NCBI RefSeq assembly: GCF_017744675.1
Contig: NZ_JAGIAV010000004.1
Coordinates: 995,033 to 1,059,032 of the forward strand
Length of the DNA: 64,000 bases
Direction of reading: 5' to 3'
Source: Flavobacterium sp.
Lineage (GTDB): Bacteria; Bacteroidota; Bacteroidia; Flavobacteriales; Flavobacteriaceae
Shown here: positions 60,480 to 64,000 of the stretch, piece after piece
Layout of the letters: every line of letters begins with the position of its first letter
How positions within the stretch are numbered: position 1 is the stretch's first letter
Program-made: the position numbers and the translations under genes
The notes under the pieces: generated by a model
What the model was told of the DNA's origin: nothing
The model's database searches: none
The model's input: only the letters and a program-made list of their open reading frames with translations

Positions 60480-61193
60480 ATGGGAAGAGCGTTCGAATTT
60501 AGAAAAGGAAGAAAAATGAAACGTTGGTCAGCAATGGCCAAAACATTTACCAGAATTGGTAAAGATATCGTAATGGCTGTTAAAGAAGGCGGACCAAATC
60601 CTGACGCCAATTCTAGATTAAGAGCTGTTATACAAAATGCAAAAGCGGCAAACATGCCTAAGGACAATGTGGAGCGCGCTATTAAAAATGCAAGTAATAA
60701 AGACACTGCCAACTATAAAGAAATTTTGTTTGAAGGATACGCTCCTCACGGAATTGCAATCTTAATTGAAACGGCTTCTGATAACAATAACAGAACTGTT
60801 GCTAATATTCGCAGTTATTTCAACAAATGCAACGGAACAATGGGAACTCAAGGTTCTGTTGAGTTTATGTTTGACCATACTTGCAACTTCAGAATCGCAA
60901 AAGACGGTATCGATGCTGAGGAATTAGAATTAGAATTAATTGATTTTGGTGCTGAGGAAGTTTTTGAAGACGAAGACGGAATCTTAATCTACGCTCCTTT
61001 TGGAAGCTTTGGTGCTTTACAGAAAGAACTAGAAAACAGAGGTCTTGAAATTTTATCTTCTGGTTTTGAGCGTATTCCGCAAATCACAAAAGAATTAACT
61101 GAAGCTCAAATCGCTGACGTTGAAAAACTAATCGAAAAAATCGAAGAAGATGATGACGTAATGAACGTTTATCATACAATGAAAGAAGAATAG
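60480..61193 (+). CDS. yebC: YebC/PmpR family protein
   Basis: YebC-family proteins were described as DNA-binding regulators, and recent work links members to translation of difficult proline stretches. The 237-residue product has the full family pattern: GRAFEFRKGRKMKRWSAMAK at the start, then GGPNPDANSRLRAVIQNAKA, and ILFEGYAPHGIAILIETASD. The only difference from common forms is the start GRAFEFRK rather than AGHSKWAN, a variant I associate with Bacteroidota. It is monocistronic with a terminator after it. Confidence 0.93.
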   Translation: MGRAFEFRKGRKMKRWSAMAKTFTRIGKDIVMAVKEGGPNPDANSRLRAVIQNAKAANMPKDNVERAIKNASNKDTANYKEILFEGYAPHGIAILIETASDNNNRTVANIRSYFNKCNGTMGTQGSVEFMFDHTCNFRIAKDGIDAEELELELIDFGAEEVFEDEDGILIYAPFGSFGALQKELENRGLEILSSGFERIPQITKELTEAQIADVEKLIEKIEEDDDVMNVYHTMKEE

Positions 61194-61214
61194 TCTTTCT
61201 ATAAAATATATTTT

Positions 61215-61246
61215 AAAAAGCTCTGGATTTTTCTGGAGCTTTTTTG
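61215..61246 (+). terminator. Intrinsic terminator after yebC
   Basis: AAAAAGCTC (61215-61223) pairs with GAGCTTTTT (61236-61244) across a 12-base loop. Confidence 0.8.
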
Positions 61247-61414
61247 TTTTAAGGACTTTTTGAAGTTTTATAAAATAAAGGTAAAATTAGTTTATTGCTA
61301 CTAGCAGAGACGCAATAAAGTGTATCTTATTATCTTATATAAAATTAGATTTTGTTGCAATTAAGAGTAGAAGAATGAAATTATTTGAATTCATTTTAAA
61401 CTAAGTTTAAACAC

Positions 61415-61443
61415 TTCAAAAAATAACATTTCGATTATATTTG
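61415..61443 (+). promoter_or_regulatory. Predicted promoter of the His-rich lipoprotein
   Basis: TTC (61415-61417), an 18-base spacer and TATATTTG (61436-61443) match the Bacteroidota form with one change. The leader would be about 26 bases. Confidence 0.55.
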
Positions 61444-61473
61444 CAACACCTCAAATATTAATTAAAACTAAAA

Positions 61474-61680
61474 ATGCAAACATCAAAAATCACAAGAATT
61501 GCTGTAGTAGCACTAGTTCTTTTGTTCTTAGTCTTAAGTGTAATTAGCTGCACTACTACAAATGTACATAACCACAATCACCATCATTCTGGTAAAAAAA
61601 TACCACCAGGACAAGCAAAAAAAATGAATGGGGATCAAAGTGCCAAAGCATATGCTCCAGGTCAACAAAAAAAGAGATAA
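61474..61680 (+). CDS. Small histidine-rich lipoprotein
   Basis: The 68-residue product has a hydrophobic signal with lipobox VISC, then a histidine cluster (NVHNHNHHH) and a basic tail with two PPGQAKK/APGQQKK-like motifs. Small proteins with this arrangement are frequent in Bacteroidota and are sometimes labelled quinol oxidase subunit 4, a name I consider unreliable. The histidine cluster suggests binding of a metal such as zinc, copper or nickel at the cell envelope. It has its own promoter and terminator. Confidence 0.8.
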   Translation: MQTSKITRIAVVALVLLFLVLSVISCTTTNVHNHNHHHSGKKIPPGQAKKMNGDQSAKAYAPGQQKKR

Positions 61681-61689
61681 TAACTTATT

Positions 61690-61718
61690 AGCCTTCTGAG
61701 TTTCAGAAGGCTTTTTTT
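61690..61718 (+). terminator. Intrinsic terminator after the small lipoprotein
   Basis: AGCCTTCTGA (61690-61699) pairs perfectly with TCAGAAGGCT (61703-61712) across a 3-base loop and is followed by seven T residues. Confidence 0.88.
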
Positions 61719-61782
61719 ATTCTATAAGGTTATTTTTTTAACGAAATGTGGAAACCCGTAAGGATTTATTTAACCAAATGTC

Positions 61783-61790
61783 TATTTTTG
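61783..61790 (+). promoter_or_regulatory. Possible -7 element of the large secreted protein gene
   Basis: TATTTTTG matches TAnnTTTG. It lies 170 bases before the presumed TTG start, and no clear -33 element is present. The gap otherwise shows nothing distinctive. Confidence 0.3.
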
Positions 61791-61961
61791 GCAAAATTTT
61801 AATAGTCTATTACGTTTTAAACTAAATCCAATCTATGAAAATAACTTTACCTTCCTAACACACTGCTATTTAAGATTGGAATCTCCCAAGTTTTTTAACT
61901 TAAAAGGGTATTCTTTCATTACAGCTCCCATCTCAAAACACATAACCAAACCTACTATAAA

Positions 61962-64000
61962 TTGAAAAAAATTACTTCAAAGTTTCCTTCTTTTGTATTA
62001 AGTATAGTTTTATTTTTATTTAGTATAAACTGTTTTTCATATTCTAATATTGATACTATTTCAAATGTTAAGAATAACCATCCTAAACAGTTAATTCTAC
62101 CGCAGCAAATTGTAAAAAACAACTTTACAAGCACTACTGAAAGCGAATTTACCAGCTCTTTTATAGAAAAAAATTATCCAATTGGTGATCCAACCAATCA
62201 ATATCTTGAAAAAGCGAAAGAGGTTTTTAATGAAATCGAAAAAAATGATAATCTTACCGATTATTTAGAGCCTAAAAATCTAGCAATGCTGCCACTAGGC
62301 ATTAAAAAGACGATTGGCGGCATTCAATATTCTTTAGGGATTAGCAATGCAAAATTTACTCCTCAATATACTGAGCTGACAGCTTTTGTAAAAATTGTAC
62401 TTCCCCAAACAGATTCGCAAGGAAACAGAAAAGAACTGTTCTTTGGAGCTAATAATATCAAACTTTCTCATAAGGGAGGTTTAGTCGGTGACACCAATTT
62501 AGTTTTACTAGGCGATGTGCCCATTCAAATGTTTGGTGATAAAACACTTTTAGTTTTAAAAGGCGGTATGGAAATGGCCACTGGAGTGGTTACAAATAAG
62601 ACGTACGTTACTATAGATTGTAACGGCTTTAAAGAATTAGGCATTGATGCAGAGGTTTTATTCTCAAGAGCCATGCTTGAACCTGTTGATGCGACTTATA
62701 AACCTATTGCTGGTGATAGTCGTGTAACGGCAAAATTTAATGCTGTTGTAGGCAATTGGAATGATATCCTAATTGATATTAGTTTACCCGCTTTTCAATT
62801 AACCAAACATCCTGGCTATTGCTTTGAGTTGAACAAAGCAGTCATTGATATGAGTGACTTGCGAAACTCAACCAATGTTGTATGGCCAAAAGATTATGAA
62901 AAAGATTATTTAGTTCCTGGAAACGAAAAGCTTTGGAGAGGGTTTTATGTTCAATCTTTGAAACTAGTCTTACCATCACAATTCAAAAAGAAGGGCACCA
63001 ACGAGCGAATTACATTCCAAGCTACCAACCTGTTAATTGACAGAATGGGAGTTTCTGGCGTTTTTAGTGGAGATAATATTTTAAGTATTGGAGATGGAGA
63101 TGCTTCGGGATGGCAATTTTCGGTTGATCATATTGAATTAGGCTTTAGAGCCAATTCTCTTGTTTCTGCGGGATTTGGAGGAGCAATCGTTTTACCTGTT
63201 TCTTCAGGGCAATGCACATCAGACGCAAGAGGCGAACTTGGATATACTGCTCTTTTTAATGTCATCGATAATGAATATCTGTTAAAGGCTGAAGTAACCA
63301 ATGATATTTGCTTTCAGGTATTTAAGGGTAAAGCTAACTTAGAAAAAAACTCTTATGTAGAGCTAAAAGTAAAAGAGGGCAAATTTTTACCTAAAGCGGT
63401 TTTATATGGAACTCTTTCACTTAAAGCAAGCAATAATAAACCAGTAACTGCATCTGAAGCGGTCGCTGGGGTAAAAAACAAGGAAAAAGCGGAAGGAGAA
63501 ACTGGGCCAGTAGAAAAAGAAACGGCTGTTTTCAAAGGTATTATATTCCAAAATCTAACCCTTCAAACTGTTAACCCAATCATCACTGCTGACTATTTTG
63601 GGTACAAAAATGTTAAGGAAGATGATGCTAAGGTTAGTAATTTCCCTGTAACGATTAATGAAATTGCTTTAATTGCTGACACAGAATCAGCAAGTCTAAA
63701 AGTCGATCTAGCTATTAATTTGATGAAGGATCAATTTAATGGCCAGACAAAATTCTACGTTATTGGAAAATTTTCTCCTGAAGAAGGAATCCAAAAATGG
63801 AAATTCGACCGTCTTAAATTTGAAGAAATCAAAGTCGCAGCCGATCTTGGCGGCGTCAAATTTAAAGGAAGCATTACCATATTAGATAATGATCCTATTT
63901 ACGGAAATGGATTTAAAGGAATGCTTGGTGCCGATTTTACAGGAGGAATTTCTGTTGAAGCTAATGCTATCTTTGGTTCAAAAAGCTTTAGATATTGGTA
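61962..64000 (+). CDS. Large secreted protein of unknown function (3' end missing)
   Basis: The frame is open from a TTG at 61962 to the window edge, 679 codons, with no stop. It starts with KKITSKFPSFVLSIVLFLFS, a clear signal peptide, which decides the TTG start; no ATG lies in frame close by. The visible part is beta-rich, with segments such as FGANNIKLSHKGGLVGDTNL and GWQFSVDHIELGFRA, and with a charged low-complexity link (KNKEKAEGETGPVEKE, about 505-525). I recognise no domain. The size suggests a cell-surface or secreted protein of more than 1,000 residues. Confidence 0.7.
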   Translation, partial: MKKITSKFPSFVLSIVLFLFSINCFSYSNIDTISNVKNNHPKQLILPQQIVKNNFTSTTESEFTSSFIEKNYPIGDPTNQYLEKAKEVFNEIEKNDNLTDYLEPKNLAMLPLGIKKTIGGIQYSLGISNAKFTPQYTELTAFVKIVLPQTDSQGNRKELFFGANNIKLSHKGGLVGDTNLVLLGDVPIQMFGDKTLLVLKGGMEMATGVVTNKTYVTIDCNGFKELGIDAEVLFSRAMLEPVDATYKPIAGDSRVTAKFNAVVGNWNDILIDISLPAFQLTKHPGYCFELNKAVIDMSDLRNSTNVVWPKDYEKDYLVPGNEKLWRGFYVQSLKLVLPSQFKKKGTNERITFQATNLLIDRMGVSGVFSGDNILSIGDGDASGWQFSVDHIELGFRANSLVSAGFGGAIVLPVSSGQCTSDARGELGYTALFNVIDNEYLLKAEVTNDICFQVFKGKANLEKNSYVELKVKEGKFLPKAVLYGTLSLKASNNKPVTASEAVAGVKNKEKAEGETGPVEKETAVFKGIIFQNLTLQTVNPIITADYFGYKNVKEDDAKVSNFPVTINEIALIADTESASLKVDLAINLMKDQFNGQTKFYVIGKFSPEEGIQKWKFDRLKFEEIKVAADLGGVKFKGSITILDNDPIYGNGFKGMLGADFTGGISVEANAIFGSKSFRYW

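Noticed and set aside
61835..61858. Seven-codon frame upstream of the large secreted protein
   Set aside because: Too short, with no amino acid bias and no hairpin after it, so not treated as a leader peptide.

Overview
The window looks like a stretch of a Flavobacterium-type chromosome (Bacteroidota). The grounds are its AT-rich, lysine- and isoleucine-rich genes, repeated matches to the Bacteroidota promoter form TTG-N(18-22)-TAnnTTTG, many lipoproteins, and typical flavobacterial neighbours (ftsH-LUD-cdsA-psd-acyl-CoA-binding protein; TPR-aroE; OstA-like protein; zinc-protease/RimK fusion). No rRNA, tRNA, CRISPR array or insertion sequence was seen. The genus is inferred from these features, not from a database match.

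Layout. 1-3000: a truncated lipoprotein with an HEYIH metallopeptidase motif, two small unknown genes, a DUF4287 protein and GC-rich intergenic repeats. 3000-6280: Nudix hydrolase divergent from pyrE, an SRPBCC protein, birA and rsfS. 6295-11534: ftsH, then a LUD protein, cdsA, psd, acyl-CoA-binding protein and an exported superoxide dismutase in one run. 11600-14682: a GH130 enzyme convergent with a GH13 amylase lipoprotein. 14969-20426: OstA-like protein, class III aminotransferase, TPR protein and aroE. 20457-22641: an HxlR regulator divergent from an isochorismatase-family enzyme, then an outer-membrane barrel. 22894-32366: DUF349 protein, OsmC, a periplasmic TPR protein with gyrA, and clpC. 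32507-36884: RimK fusion, DUF421 protein, a SUKH-like protein and a WG-repeat protein. 37060-40625: Pit phosphate transporter with its DUF47 partner, and hutH. 40980-46124: a threonine operon with a leader peptide, thrA, thrB and thrC.

46200-49526 is the most accessory-looking block. A trypsin-like serine protease without a signal peptide is followed 44 bases later by a protein with a CxxC...CxxC zinc-binding motif and a C-terminal RNALVH motif of the HEPN type. It sits between two strong terminators and looks like a protease-plus-effector module, possibly defensive; this is the best candidate for an undescribed system. 49753-54212 holds a methyltransferase-like protein, a GNAT acetyltransferase, a HutD/Ves protein, a Crp/Fnr regulator and a pectate lyase lipoprotein. 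54451-56649 holds a DUF3037/HipA-like kinase pair and nnrD. 56982-61680 holds gcvT, an S41 protease, a YebC protein and a small His-rich lipoprotein. A large secreted protein runs off the right edge.

A second theme is the intergenic DNA. Many gaps contain short words repeated at 7- to 9-base spacing and often arranged as inverted pairs (CTTAGnnn, CTTTGTnn, TTTACAG, TTTCAAG, AATTCCA, CGCAAAG, ATATAAG). They lie almost entirely outside reading frames, and several sit inside the threonine operon. They look like a family of hairpin-forming repeats and are recorded one by one.
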